IMG/VR virus record: IMGVR_UViG_3300049719_000158
Coordinates: 1-64,000 of that record
DNA length: 64,000 nt
Source: a virus
Direction: 5' to 3' (one strand)
In this document: positions 1 through 6,338 of the stretch, one piece after another
Layout of the letters: every line of letters begins with the position of its first letter
How positions within the stretch are numbered: position 1 is the first letter of the stretch
Notes under the pieces: generated by a model
What the model was told of the DNA's origin: nothing
Database searches by the model: none
Seen by the model: only the letters and a program-made list of their open reading frames with translations
Made by a program: the position numbers and the translations under genes

Positions 1-9
1 TCGTTCCAT
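1..9 (-). CDS. Start of a gene that runs off the left edge
   Basis: Only the first three codons (Met-Glu-Arg) are inside the window. The ATG lies exactly 6 nt downstream of a promoter of the recurrent leaderless type at 16-44, which is the only reason to call it. Confidence 0.6.
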
Positions 10-15
10 GATCTC

Positions 16-44
16 AGTATATCACATTCTCAAGAAGTTTACAC
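16..44 (-). promoter_or_regulatory. Leaderless-type promoter
   Basis: On the minus strand GTGTAA (39-44) is followed by a 17-nt spacer containing TGAGAATGTGA and by TATACT (16-21). Six bases then separate it from the ATG at 9-7, so the expected transcription start is the A of the start codon. Confidence 0.8.
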
Positions 45-48
45 ATTG

Positions 49-333
49 TTACTCGTCATAGCTCACTTCGTACACCGTGACCAACAGTGAGATTTCAGGG
101 TGCCCTGAGCCAATGCCTCCACGAGTGATCAGCTGATTTTTAAGAGTTCGTTTCTTGACGTTCGCGACGCCAGGCAGTGATTTGAGGCTGCGTGCGAACT
201 CGTCTCGCTCGAGCTTTGCAACTCGATGTGCCTCTTCGCTGTCGAACTCGTACCAACCGTACTCATTGCCTTCAACGAGCGTCCATTTGAAACAGCGATT
301 AACGGGATTGAACCTTTTTACGTTGTGTACCAT
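49..333 (-). CDS. Hypothetical protein, 94 aa
   Basis: I do not recognise this small soluble protein. It is mixed in charge and carries no signal peptide, Cys pair or clear motif. The ATG sits exactly 6 nt from the -10 box of the promoter at 340-368 and has no Shine-Dalgarno site, so translation is probably leaderless. It is followed by the promoter of the next minus-strand gene. Confidence 0.75.
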   Translation of the reverse strand: MVHNVKRFNPVNRCFKWTLVEGNEYGWYEFDSEEAHRVAKLERDEFARSLKSLPGVANVKKRTLKNQLITRGGIGSGHPEISLLVTVYEVSYDE

Positions 334-339
334 GATCTC

Positions 340-368
340 AGTATATCACAATCTCAAGAAATTTACAC
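340..368 (-). promoter_or_regulatory. Leaderless-type promoter
   Basis: GTGTAA (363-368), 17-nt spacer, TATACT (340-345), then 6 nt to the ATG at 333. The -35 hexamer is also the last codon and stop (GTG TAA) of the upstream gene. Confidence 0.82.
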
Positions 369-1214
369 TATGTCTTTGCAACACCTATATCCCTGGATAT
401 AAAAACTGAAATCGGGTGAATGCGAAGTCGTCATGGCTCTACACATGCTTCTGACACCAAAAGCGTGGCCACCCATCAAGGTGCTCACCCAAGGTTCATG
501 ATGGTATGAACCATTTTCGTTCATCACGAACTCGTCAACATTCCCATTGACATCGTGCACGTCGTAGTCGCTCTTACAATCTTTCATTGAACCCACAGGA
601 ACTCTTTTGTCGAGCTTTGCAAAAGGCGTTGTGAGAGGATCATGCCACACTTTATCAACGTTGCAGATCTTTTTGTCTCTCGTGTACCCATCGCCATAGC
701 CAATGGCGTGATTGTTTGGACCTTCACACGCCTTCTGAAACTCAGGCACGTTGCAAAGACGCTTCCCTTCAATCTCGCAACTGTTTTTTGCATCCGTCCA
801 AGAGATGTAGACTCTCGGTAGGTCTGACACTTCTTCGGTGTGCTCATACGTGTCCATGCAAAAATCAAGGTGCACAGTCTTCTTGCTCAAGCATCTCGAA
901 GTCTTTGCGAACTCCTCACACACCACAGGTGTCTTTCCTGGATTCTTGACGTGTGGATCACGTTTTCTCTCCCGTATGCACGTTTGTACTAGTTCAGGGC
1001 AATAATCACCTACAACGTGCTTCATGTCACTTGAACACACTTCCTTCACGCTCAGCTTCACGTTGTCGACTGTGGGCATTTTGAGGTGTTGTAAGGTGGT
1101 AACCTTTGCTTTCGCTCGAATGTCTTGAGCGACAACTTGTTCAACGAACACCAACGATGCGATGCCCATTGACACTGCGATCGACGTTGTGAGTATTGGT
1201 GCAATTTTTGACAT
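363..1214 (-). CDS. Exported FGE/sulfatase-modifying-factor-fold protein
   Basis: A protein of about 283 aa with an N-terminal hydrophobic signal segment ending near VVAQ, so it is likely exported. From about residue 115 it follows the formylglycine-generating-enzyme (SUMF1/C-type-lectin-like) pattern: VYISWTDAKNSCEIEGKRLC, then YGDGY, DVNGNVDEF and finally YIQGYRCC. Phages use this fold in receptor-binding or hypervariable proteins, while cellular FGEs oxidise a sulfatase Cys; catalysis is not implied here because the usual Cys pair was not verified. The ATG overlaps the upstream stop (TGATG), indicating translational coupling. The role is unknown; an exported or virion-surface protein is the best guess. 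Confidence 0.65.
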   Translation of the reverse strand: MSKIAPILTTSIAVSMGIASLVFVEQVVAQDIRAKAKVTTLQHLKMPTVDNVKLSVKEVCSSDMKHVVGDYCPELVQTCIRERKRDPHVKNPGKTPVVCEEFAKTSRCLSKKTVHLDFCMDTYEHTEEVSDLPRVYISWTDAKNSCEIEGKRLCNVPEFQKACEGPNNHAIGYGDGYTRDKKICNVDKVWHDPLTTPFAKLDKRVPVGSMKDCKSDYDVHDVNGNVDEFVMNENGSYHHEPWVSTLMGGHAFGVRSMCRAMTTSHSPDFSFYIQGYRCCKDIV

Positions 1215-1411
1215 CAAAAAGCCTTATATGTAATTGATTTCCACCCTACATACACTTTTACGTCATAACCGGCTTTACGTGCACGATATATCACATCATT
1301 CGGATCTGATTGATTTGATGTACATATGACGTTATCTTTCTTGTTATCAACATCCCAACAAACAACGCGATATGTTCCTGACCAAAAATTCAAATGTGCA
1401 GTCTTCTTCAT
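1214..1411 (-). CDS. Hypothetical protein, 65 aa
   Basis: A small unknown protein. The start is placed at ATG 1411 (MKKTAHLNF) because it lies exactly 6 nt from the -10 box of the promoter at 1418-1446; an upstream in-frame start would lie inside the promoter. Its stop overlaps the ATG of the FGE-fold gene, so the two form an operon. Confidence 0.7.
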   Translation of the reverse strand: MKKTAHLNFWSGTYRVVCWDVDNKKDNVICTSNQSDPNDVIYRARKAGYDVKVYVGWKSITYKAF

Positions 1412-1417
1412 GATCTC

Positions 1418-1446
1418 AATATAACACATTCTCAAAAGATATACAC
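1418..1446 (-). promoter_or_regulatory. Leaderless-type promoter
   Basis: GTGTAT (1441-1446), 17-nt spacer with TGAGAATGTGT, TATATT (1418-1423), 6 nt, ATG 1411. The -35 box abuts the acceptor stem of the tRNA-like element. Confidence 0.82.
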
Positions 1447-1531
1447 AATGATGTGAGGTTTGAACTCACGACTCACAGGGTTACCGTGCGCTTTGGCCTA
1501 ATATCTCTTTCGAGATCCAAGCTAATCATTG
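1446..1531 (-). tRNA. tRNA-like element, abnormal D and anticodon regions
   Basis: Read on the minus strand, CAATGAT and ATCATTG form a perfect 7-bp acceptor stem. GTGAG-TTCAAAC-CTCAC is a perfect T arm with a canonical T loop placed directly next to it. The remainder is not canonical: the D region carries a GCTTGG/CCAAAGC stem enclosing an extra ATCTC-GAAA-GAGAT hairpin. The putative anticodon arm (CACGG/CTGTG) leaves only a 5-nt loop, or a 7-nt loop with mismatches. It is 86 nt long and no anticodon can be assigned. It may be a degenerate tRNA, a tRNA mimic or a processing signal for the adjacent structured RNA. Confidence 0.5.
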
Positions 1532-1543
1532 TAAAAGTCTTTT

Positions 1544-1706
1544 TCGTTTGAGCTCTCATCACGAGACATGAAGCTTTTCGCAAACAATGATCAGTTGTCG
1601 CTATGTCTTCGCTCATCGGTCATGACGCGGTGCACACTCTATAGACGGGGCGTCACTAACGACTCACTAAACAATTCTTCATGCCTCTCGATGAGAGCTC
1701 AAACGA
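1544..1706 (-). ncRNA. Candidate structured RNA, long rod with inner helix
   Basis: This non-coding stretch between two genes folds into a rod. Positions 1544-1573 pair with 1677-1706 with a single mismatch when read as minus-strand RNA. Two positions that would be A-C on the plus strand become G-U on the minus strand, which suggests minus is the transcribed strand. An inner helix (1615-1628 with 1650-1663) has two mismatches and a 21-nt loop. The tRNA-like element begins 12 nt downstream. I recognise no known RNA family; it is not group I intron-like and not a tmRNA arrangement. Confidence 0.55.
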
Positions 1707-1712
1707 TTTCAA

Positions 1713-2018
1713 CTAACACTTGTTACAGGCGTGATTTCCACTAGGCGGTGTTGAGTAACACCCGTTGCCACAGTTCCAGGGAGTTGATCCACTACACCCG
1801 TTATTACAAGTGTGTGTAGTCGTGGTCGTGCCGGTGTCATGAGTGCAGCAAACCGCTCCGTCGTACACGTCGCTGCAAGCAGTGTAGCCTGGATACCCAG
1901 TTGACGACTCGACAACGCACGTGTTGCCGTCGTCACATGATTTGTCAGAACATGCATTTGTCTCCGGTAGGCAGCCAAAAGCAAGTAGAGTTAATAACAG
2001 CGCCAGCGTATTTTTCAT
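1713..2018 (-). CDS. Small Cys-rich exported or lipoprotein
   Basis: A 101-aa protein with a hydrophobic N-terminal signal ending in LLAFGC, a weak lipobox, so it may be lipid-anchored. The mature part is rich in Cys, Thr and Gly (CCTHDTGTTTTTHTCNNGC) and has no recognisable domain; disulfide-bonded surface or periplasmic exposure is likely. The ATG is 6 nt from the -10 box of promoter 2025-2053. Confidence 0.7.
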   Translation of the reverse strand: MKNTLALLLTLLAFGCLPETNACSDKSCDDGNTCVVESSTGYPGYTACSDVYDGAVCCTHDTGTTTTTHTCNNGCSGSTPWNCGNGCYSTPPSGNHACNKC

Positions 2019-2022
2019 GGTT

Positions 2023-2136
2023 TTAATATATCAACTTTCTTATGACGTTACACTTCGTAATGCTATGTTTGAGCATCTCAATTTCTTCGAGAAGCTCCTT
2101 GCGACACTTCTTCACTTTTGGCACGTTGTACGACAT
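2023..2136 (-). CDS. Small coiled-coil-like protein, 37 aa
   Basis: The encoded peptide (MSYNVPKVKKCRKELLEE...) is highly charged and probably helical. AAAGGTG lies at Shine-Dalgarno distance before the ATG, and the gene starts 2 nt after the stop of the lysozyme-like gene, which supports it as a real, co-translated gene. Function unknown. Confidence 0.6.
   Translation of the reverse strand: MSYNVPKVKKCRKELLEEIEMLKHSITKCNVIRKLIY
2025..2053 (-). promoter_or_regulatory. Leaderless-type promoter
   Basis: GTGTAA (2048-2053), 17-nt spacer, TATATT (2025-2030), 6 nt, ATG 2018. It lies inside the 3' end of the small upstream gene. Confidence 0.78.
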
Positions 2137-2137
2137 A

Positions 2138-2794
2138 TCACACCTTTGACATCATAATGTCTTCCTTTGAACACCCACAGTCTGACGTGTACGGGTGCAT
2201 CAATTCATGCTCTCTTGCGAGCTTCTTGGCTCGTAACCTCTCCTTCATTCCTGGAACGAGCTTTGACTTCGCTATCCAATAGAGCGTTGAGAGCATTGAT
2301 GCATAGTTTGTTTCTGGTCCCCCGTAGTAGTTACACTGCTTCAATGTGTGTGCACTCTCAACTGCACTTTCATGTCCAAAAGCTCGATAAGCAGATTGAC
2401 ACTTGTCTATGACGTGCCAATATGCCTGTCCTGCTTCTTCAAACGTATTAAATGCTCTATAAATCGCTTCCTTTGAGTGCACGTACCACTGCTGTGACTT
2501 GTCATACACGGGTCCGAGATTCCCAAGATTGTGTTGCCAAACGATTGAACCTTCAGCGTTCTCTAACGAAACTTGAGCCCACGCCATAGATAAACGCGCG
2601 TCTGATGGCTCTCTATTATAGTTGACAACGTATGCGTCATAAAGCACGTCGATCAGGTCATCTCGAGATATTGGCGTTAGTACCTTTGGCACTTCACACG
2701 TCAGACACTGGTGTTTTGGAGCCCACCTCGCATTGACGCTTGACGTGGTGAGTATGATGCACGTCAGTGTTAACAGCTTTGCTACGTTTTTCAT
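2138..2794 (-). CDS. Exported lysozyme/glucosaminidase-like protein
   Basis: A 218-aa protein with a clear signal peptide (about residues 1-22) followed by a Cys pair. The segment from about 62 to 180 has the look of the FlgJ/GH73-lysozyme fold: a helix with WAQVSLENAEGS (the Glu is a candidate catalytic acid), then HNLGNLG, an Ala/Tyr-rich helix (FEEAGQAYWHVI) and GGPETNYASMLSTLY. It would cleave peptidoglycan in the periplasm or serve as a virion lysin. The assignment rests on pattern only; the second catalytic residue was not located. Confidence 0.5.
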   Translation of the reverse strand: MKNVAKLLTLTCIILTTSSVNARWAPKHQCLTCEVPKVLTPISRDDLIDVLYDAYVVNYNREPSDARLSMAWAQVSLENAEGSIVWQHNLGNLGPVYDKSQQWYVHSKEAIYRAFNTFEEAGQAYWHVIDKCQSAYRAFGHESAVESAHTLKQCNYYGGPETNYASMLSTLYWIAKSKLVPGMKERLRAKKLAREHELMHPYTSDCGCSKEDIMMSKV

Positions 2795-2801
2795 AATGAC
2801 A

Positions 2802-2831
2802 ATGATAATTCATTTTGTTTGAAGTGTACAC
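2802..2831 (-). promoter_or_regulatory. Leaderless-type promoter (minus arm of divergent pair)
   Basis: GTGTAC (2826-2831), 18-nt spacer, TATCAT (2802-2807), 7 nt to the ATG at 2794. It is back to back with the plus-strand promoter at 2857-2885. Confidence 0.6.
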
Positions 2832-2856
2832 TTTTTATTTGCCTCCACGCGTAGTT

Positions 2857-2885
2857 GTGTATATTAACAGAGAATGTGATATATT
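2857..2885 (+). promoter_or_regulatory. Leaderless-type promoter
   Basis: GTGTAT (2857-2862), 17-nt spacer with GAGAATGTGA, TATATT (2880-2885), then GAATTC and ATG 2892. A textbook example of the recurrent element. Confidence 0.85.
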
Positions 2886-2891
2886 GAATTC

Positions 2892-3092
2892 ATGAACATA
2901 TCTGAGGCTCAGTATAAGAAATTCCTTAGCGTGTGTGTGGACTTCGCAAAAGGCGAATACGTTTTGTCACACGACGATGACGTTTCGAAAGCTCGAGCAA
3001 ACAATCCAATATTCAAGGACGGGTATCAACGTGGCAAAGCAGATTTTGCTGGATGGGTGCTTGAGTTTTTGAATGGTGACATAACCGAATAA
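2892..3092 (+). CDS. Hypothetical protein, 66 aa
   Basis: A small acidic unknown protein. It is the first gene of a plus-strand operon, with its ATG 6 nt from the -10 box and no Shine-Dalgarno site. The next gene follows after 13 nt with a strong AGGAG site. Confidence 0.75.
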   Translation: MNISEAQYKKFLSVCVDFAKGEYVLSHDDDVSKARANNPIFKDGYQRGKADFAGWVLEFLNGDITE

Positions 3093-3105
3093 CAGGAGAT
3101 TTAAC

Positions 3106-3735
3106 ATGAACACATCAGTCATCGACAATCAGATCCAAGCAGTAATCGATAACAAGCAGAAGCGCAAGGACGCAGGTCTCACAGACGAGGAACGTACGGC
3201 TCGACGTGCCGCAAAGCTGCTCAAGGACGAGTCAGAGCGTCGACGCAAAGCAGAGAAGCATGCAAACACAGCAGCAAAGCGCGCCGCAAAGAGGCCTCCA
3301 CACGTCATATCACTCGACAAGGCTGAAGCAAAGCTGCCTGCCCTTACAGATCGTGCAATGTACATCTACGACGAGGTAATAGGCGCTCTTGACATCGACG
3401 ACATCAATGCGCTCGCGCAGCATTTGGCACACACCGTTCGCAAGGCTGCAGTAAAGGCTAGCCTCGAGGGTGCGAACGTTGAGGTGGGTGATACAGTCAG
3501 AATCACAGTGGGTCCAGCAAAGCTCATCGGTAAAGTGGGCGTAGTCAAGTCAGTCAAGCGAATTCACTGCTACGTCGAGGTTGAGGGCGAGAAGCACGAA
3601 CATTACGCATACGTGTCAGACGTCGCAAGGGTGGCTAAGAACGTCAAGCTATCGCAAACGGCGGGTTACTTTTCAACGATTTTAGGAGACGACGATCTTG
3701 GATCTGTCGCGCCCGGCGATACATTTGGAATGTGA
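3106..3735 (+). CDS. Basic protein with KOW-like domain, 209 aa
   Basis: The N-terminal 75 residues are Lys/Arg/Ala-rich and helical (ERTARRAAKLLKDESERRRK), suited to nucleic-acid contact. About residues 125-165 form a KOW/SH3-like barrel pattern (VEVGDTVRITVGP...IGKVGVVKSV...CYVEVEG) as in NusG and ribosomal proteins. An RNA- or DNA-binding role in transcription or translation is inferred. AACAGGAG precedes the ATG at good spacing. Confidence 0.6.
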   Translation: MNTSVIDNQIQAVIDNKQKRKDAGLTDEERTARRAAKLLKDESERRRKAEKHANTAAKRAAKRPPHVISLDKAEAKLPALTDRAMYIYDEVIGALDIDDINALAQHLAHTVRKAAVKASLEGANVEVGDTVRITVGPAKLIGKVGVVKSVKRIHCYVEVEGEKHEHYAYVSDVARVAKNVKLSQTAGYFSTILGDDDLGSVAPGDTFGM

Positions 3736-3743
3736 TAGAAATT

Positions 3744-3902
3744 ATGGAACTCAAAGAATACATCAGTCACATGCATTGTCTCATTACGGATTTTGAAAAT
3801 TACTGGAAAGAACATGAAAGCGATGAAAACTTTCCACAAAATTTGCCGATTGAATCATGGGACGAACAGCTTGATTTCTTTGCAGAACATCCAAACGAAT
3901 AA
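3744..3902 (+). CDS. Hypothetical acidic protein, 52 aa
   Basis: The short reading frame starts MELKEYISHMHC and ends FFAEHPNE. It follows the KOW-like gene by 8 nt, so it is probably in the same operon. No motif is recognised. Confidence 0.55.
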   Translation: MELKEYISHMHCLITDFENYWKEHESDENFPQNLPIESWDEQLDFFAEHPNE

Positions 3903-4047
3903 TTTTCACAATAAAATGTAAATTTATGTTCATGCACAAGGACTCATTTTCGAGTACAAAGACATGATTCCTCTTAAAACTGATGAAAATGGGAATAGTG
4001 AAATACCCGGGCCTGAAGGAATACGTTTCAATTAATTGTTTTTAAAA

Positions 4048-4076
4048 GTGTAAACATCATCAGGATGTATTAATAT
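4048..4076 (+). promoter_or_regulatory. Promoter of the recurrent type, leadered gene
   Basis: GTGTAA (4048-4053), 17-nt spacer, TAATAT (4071-4076). Here the start codon is 57 nt downstream, and the leader holds a hairpin and an AGGAG site, so this unit is not leaderless. Confidence 0.65.
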
Positions 4077-4093
4077 CATCAAGTAATCAGAAA

Positions 4094-4109
4094 TCGGCAA
4101 TTATGCCGA
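4094..4109 (+). promoter_or_regulatory. Leader hairpin
   Basis: TCGGCA-ATTA-TGCCGA makes a 6-bp stem with a 4-nt loop, 15 nt before the ACAGGAG ribosome site of the coiled-coil gene. It may stabilise the mRNA. Confidence 0.5.
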
Positions 4110-4133
4110 ACTCAAATACAGGAGATAAAAATC

Positions 4134-4334
4134 ATGGATCAGGTAACTAAGGATAAGCTAACCATACGTCAGTCAAAGCTCACTGCCGTCAAGGCAGCTC
4201 TCACCGCAAAGGTGCTCAAGCTCACTGCCAACGTCGAGAAGGCTGAAGCAAAGCGCGAGGCAGTCGAGGACAAGCTCTCTGCGGTGCAGTCAAAGCTCAA
4301 CAAGGTCGACGCAAAGCTCGCCGACGCTGAGTAA
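4134..4334 (+). CDS. Coiled-coil protein, 66 aa
   Basis: The sequence is almost entirely heptad-like Lys/Ala/Leu/Val (KLTAVKAALTAKVLKL, VEDKLSAVQSKL), predicting one long coiled coil and oligomerisation. ACAGGAGATAAA precedes the ATG. It lies directly upstream of the tRNA cluster and may be co-transcribed with it. Function unknown. Confidence 0.75.
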   Translation: MDQVTKDKLTIRQSKLTAVKAALTAKVLKLTANVEKAEAKREAVEDKLSAVQSKLNKVDAKLADAE

Positions 4335-4381
4335 CGCAAACTTATCGCCCAGAGCTATGTGCAATGTGCAATGGGCAGCAC

Positions 4382-4464
4382 GGTGCAGTGCTCGAGTGGT
4401 CTATGAGACCAGACTGTAAATCTGGCGACGCTGTCAAACGTAGGTTCGAATCCTACCTGCACCA
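4382..4464 (+). tRNA. tRNA-Tyr (anticodon GTA)
   Basis: GGTGCAG/CTGCACC acceptor stem, anticodon stem CCAGA/TCTGG with loop CTGTAAA, long variable arm as expected for Tyr, and T arm GTAGG-TTCGAAT-CCTAC. CCA is not encoded. Confidence 0.92.
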
Positions 4465-4474
4465 CTCGTCTTAT

Positions 4475-4547
4475 TTCGGATTAGTTCAGTTGGTAGAACG
4501 CTTGACTGTTAATCAAGAAGTCCTAGGTTCGAGTCCTAGATCCGGAG
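4475..4547 (+). tRNA. tRNA-Asn (anticodon GTT)
   Basis: TTCGGAT/ATCCGGA acceptor stem, anticodon stem CTTGA/TCAAG with loop CTGTTAA, and T arm CTAGG-TTCGAGT-CCTAG. It starts 10 nt after tRNA-Tyr. CCA is not encoded. Confidence 0.92.
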
Positions 4548-4554
4548 CAACAAC

Positions 4555-4628
4555 GGGCCCATAGCTCAATCGGTCAGAGCCCTGGCCTCATAAACCAGAT
4601 GTTCTCGGTTCGAGTCCGAGTGAGCCCA
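4555..4628 (+). tRNA. tRNA with CAT anticodon (Met, or Ile if lysidine-modified)
   Basis: The anticodon loop is CTCATAA and the T arm CTCGG-TTCGAGT-CCGAG. There are two C-A mismatches, one in the acceptor stem (GGGCCCA/TGAGCCC) and one closing the anticodon loop (CTGGC/ACCAG). Whether it is elongator Met or Ile(CAU) cannot be decided by eye. Confidence 0.85.
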
Positions 4629-4642
4629 CAACGGGAGACAAA

Positions 4643-4783
4643 GTGGAAACGACAATAAAATCGCTGAGATGCATGATAACAGAAGTGTTAATGCTTGAAA
4701 AGGCTGCGTCTCGAGAAATGTGGCAAGATCACCTAGTTAACTTCTTGACAGGAGCACTAGGTGAATGCGATGCGTGTCTTTAG
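4643..4783 (+). CDS. Hypothetical protein, 46 aa, GTG start
   Basis: It starts with GTG after an ACGGGAGACAAA ribosome site and encodes METTIKSLRCMITEV...GALGECDACL. It lies directly after the tRNAs. Function unknown. Confidence 0.55.
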   Translation: METTIKSLRCMITEVLMLEKAASREMWQDHLVNFLTGALGECDACL

Positions 4784-4828
4784 TGGCAAGACAAAGAAAA
4801 ATTTTAACAAAGAAAAGCATACAAAGAA

Positions 4829-4936
4829 GTGCGCGAAGAACTCAATGAAGTCGATGCAAAGATACAAAGAAATTCAGAGCGTACTGATCAAGACACGTTA
4901 GATTTTTGGAAAATGACAGACGATTTTTTGTTATAA
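4829..4936 (+). CDS. Possible small acidic protein, 35 aa
   Basis: A GTG-initiated frame (VREELNEVDAKIQRN...) has protein-like helical composition but no clear ribosome site. It may be a fragment of a damaged gene. Confidence 0.25.
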   Translation: MREELNEVDAKIQRNSERTDQDTLDFWKMTDDFLL

Positions 4937-4956
4937 ACGTCCGGAGACCAATCAAA

Positions 4957-5163
4957 ATGACGCCAGCAATCGTGTTTTTCCGCCTCTTCTGCTCCCTCAC
5001 GCCCGCAGCAACGCCTGCTTACTTCGCAACGTTTGACAGTGGCAACGGTGACAAGGACACCTGTGAAATGGCAGCGACGATGTTTGCAGTCTACTACAAG
5101 CAATTGGAGCACCACGCTGAGGCAAAGTGTTGGTGCAACGAGATGAAGCCGGCGCATGCGTAA
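4957..5163 (+). CDS. Small exported Cys-containing protein, 68 aa
   Basis: The ATG at 4957 follows CCGGAGA. Residues 1-20 (MTPAIVFFRLFCSLTPAATP) look like a signal peptide, and the mature part has three Cys and ends in an Ala/His-rich tail. A longer frame starts at 4906 but would bury the signal. Function unknown. Confidence 0.5.
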   Translation: MTPAIVFFRLFCSLTPAATPAYFATFDSGNGDKDTCEMAATMFAVYYKQLEHHAEAKCWCNEMKPAHA

Positions 5164-5170
5164 ATTTCAG

Positions 5171-5267
5171 TCTCCCGTGCATGCACGCCATGGCGTAAGG
5201 GCGTGACTTTTGTGGACGACTAACGATGTCTTGTATCGCGTGCTTCGGGCGCATGCACGACGGGAGA
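5171..5267. ncRNA. Long imperfect inverted repeat, candidate structured RNA
   Basis: TCTCCCGTGCATGC at 5171-5184 pairs with GCATGCA...CGGGAGA at 5251-5267: 14 bp with a 3-nt bulge. The 66-nt loop contains the perfect palindrome ACGCCATGGCGT. No gene occupies 5164-5314 and the next promoter starts at 5281. It could be a small RNA, a regulatory hairpin or a transcription terminator without a U-run. Confidence 0.45.
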
Positions 5268-5280
5268 TATTTTTCATAAA

Positions 5281-5309
5281 GTGTATATTTTTTGAGAATG
5301 TGTTACTCT
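5281..5309 (+). promoter_or_regulatory. Leaderless-type promoter
   Basis: GTGTAT (5281-5286), 17-nt spacer with TTGAGAATGTGT, weak -10 TACTCT (5304-5309), then 5 nt to ATG 5315. Confidence 0.72.
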
Positions 5310-5314
5310 AAATC

Positions 5315-5503
5315 ATGGAAAATATCAGCGACAAGCTACGAAGAAACGAATACAACGGCACGTTGCCTTATACGAACCCAAAGTCTGATCAGGTCGAACA
5401 CAAGGCATACCACGCCGAGCAACACGCTCTTTACAATGAATTCGTGTGCGACCTGTACGCTACTCTGAAGCTTACAACTACACATCTAACCTCGTCGACC
5501 TGA
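5315..5503 (+). CDS. Hypothetical protein, 62 aa, C-terminus doubtful
   Basis: First gene after a leaderless promoter. The N-terminal part (MENISDKLRRNEYNG...HALYNEFVCDLYATL) looks genuine, but the last 12 residues are Thr-rich and low quality. Another frame continues EAYNYTSNLVDLIK to a stop at about 5512, so a late one-base frameshift is likely. Confidence 0.5.
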   Translation: MENISDKLRRNEYNGTLPYTNPKSDQVEHKAYHAEQHALYNEFVCDLYATLKLTTTHLTSST

Positions 5504-5571
5504 TCAAGTAATACGCGTCAATTAGACACAAACGAAAAACAAACACTTACACTCACTGATGGGAGATAAAA

Positions 5572-5739
5572 ATGAAACGATTGTTGACGTTGGATCTGAA
5601 TCAAAGTCTTGCGACGTGCGGATTTTGGGGCGCTTTCGCACTATCATATCACTTCAATCACAGTTGGAGCTACGCAATACTACACGGTTTCCTGAATTGG
5701 ATCTACATTGTCGTGAAGTGTTGCATGATGTATCTGTGA
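5572..5739 (+). CDS. Small membrane protein, 55 aa
   Basis: The ATG at 5572 follows a perfect GGGAGATAAAA ribosome site. The product has one or two hydrophobic segments (CGFWGAFALSYHF; YAILHGFLNWIYIVVKCC). It could be a holin-like or other inner-membrane peptide. A longer overlapping frame starting at 5559 lacks its own ribosome site and was not used. Confidence 0.6.
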   Translation: MKRLLTLDLNQSLATCGFWGAFALSYHFNHSWSYAILHGFLNWIYIVVKCCMMYL

Positions 5740-5795
5740 CGAGCCACTCGCACATTAACCTGCATGCTCGTGCACGCGAACGGGAGAGCGCATTC

Positions 5796-5960
5796 ATGAT
5801 AAAGAAACAGGTCGTCGTTGAGCGTGAAGCTGAAGACATCACGTACGAAGCGTTCCTGCTGCAACAACAAGGTTATGAACACTACGCAACGCTGGGCAAC
5901 AAGGTGTACATGAAGCGCGGCAAGAAGACGGTGGTGCTCATTGACACACCACAAAAGTGA
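5796..5960 (+). CDS. Hypothetical basic protein, 54 aa
   Basis: The ATG at 5796 follows ACGGGAGAGCGC. The protein is compact and charged (MIKKQVVVEREAEDITYEAF...KRGKKTVVLID) and strand-rich. Function unknown. Confidence 0.6.
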   Translation: MIKKQVVVEREAEDITYEAFLLQQQGYEHYATLGNKVYMKRGKKTVVLIDTPQK

Positions 5961-6167
5961 CGGTTGCAAACACAGGGCGTTTGAGCTTCCTCTCAAGAAG
6001 ATTTCAAGATTTCTCAAGGTAGTCACGTGCAACCTGACGACAGGAGCACCAAACTTGCAGCGTCAAAGCCGTAGCAAGCTGATATTTCGAAAGGTCTTAA
6101 TCACTTTTGTTCTCGAAAATCAGATCACGAAGTGTAAAAAACGGGAGCACGTGGTAGAATTGCTCCA

Positions 6168-6338
6168 GTGGAAACTCAAGATCACCCAATCGTAGAGCTT
6201 GATGAGCTCATGGCAAAATACTTCAAAGAGCGTCCAGACGAGTACAAGCCCAGGCAATCTGCCTTAGCAGGCAGCTACGGTGCTGACAACGAGGGAATAG
6301 GAACAGTCGTCTGCCGAGCGACGCAACAATGTTCATGA
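6168..6338 (+). CDS. Possible small protein, 56 aa, GTG start
   Basis: The frame METQDHPIVELDELMAKYFK...RQSALAGSY has real-protein composition. It stops at TGA 6336-6338, but the same frame stays open for about 50 more codons (KSDARDNYLSQCRAK...), so a nonsense change in a longer gene is possible. The GGGAG upstream is too far for a good ribosome site. Confidence 0.35.
   Translation: METQDHPIVELDELMAKYFKERPDEYKPRQSALAGSYGADNEGIGTVVCRATQQCS

Noticed and set aside
1446-1706. tmRNA or group I intron explanation for the structured region
   Set aside because: The acceptor-stem halves enclose only 72 nt, there is no tag reading frame between them, and no intron core (P3-P7-like pairing) or split gene is visible.
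4364-4564. Open frame of 66 aa on the plus strand
   Set aside because: It lies entirely over tRNA-Tyr and tRNA-Asn, so it is a by-product of tRNA sequence.
5559-5960. 133-aa frame as a single gene
   Set aside because: Its start lies on a ribosome site serving ATG 5572 in another frame, and its second half contains a separate gene with its own ribosome site at 5796.
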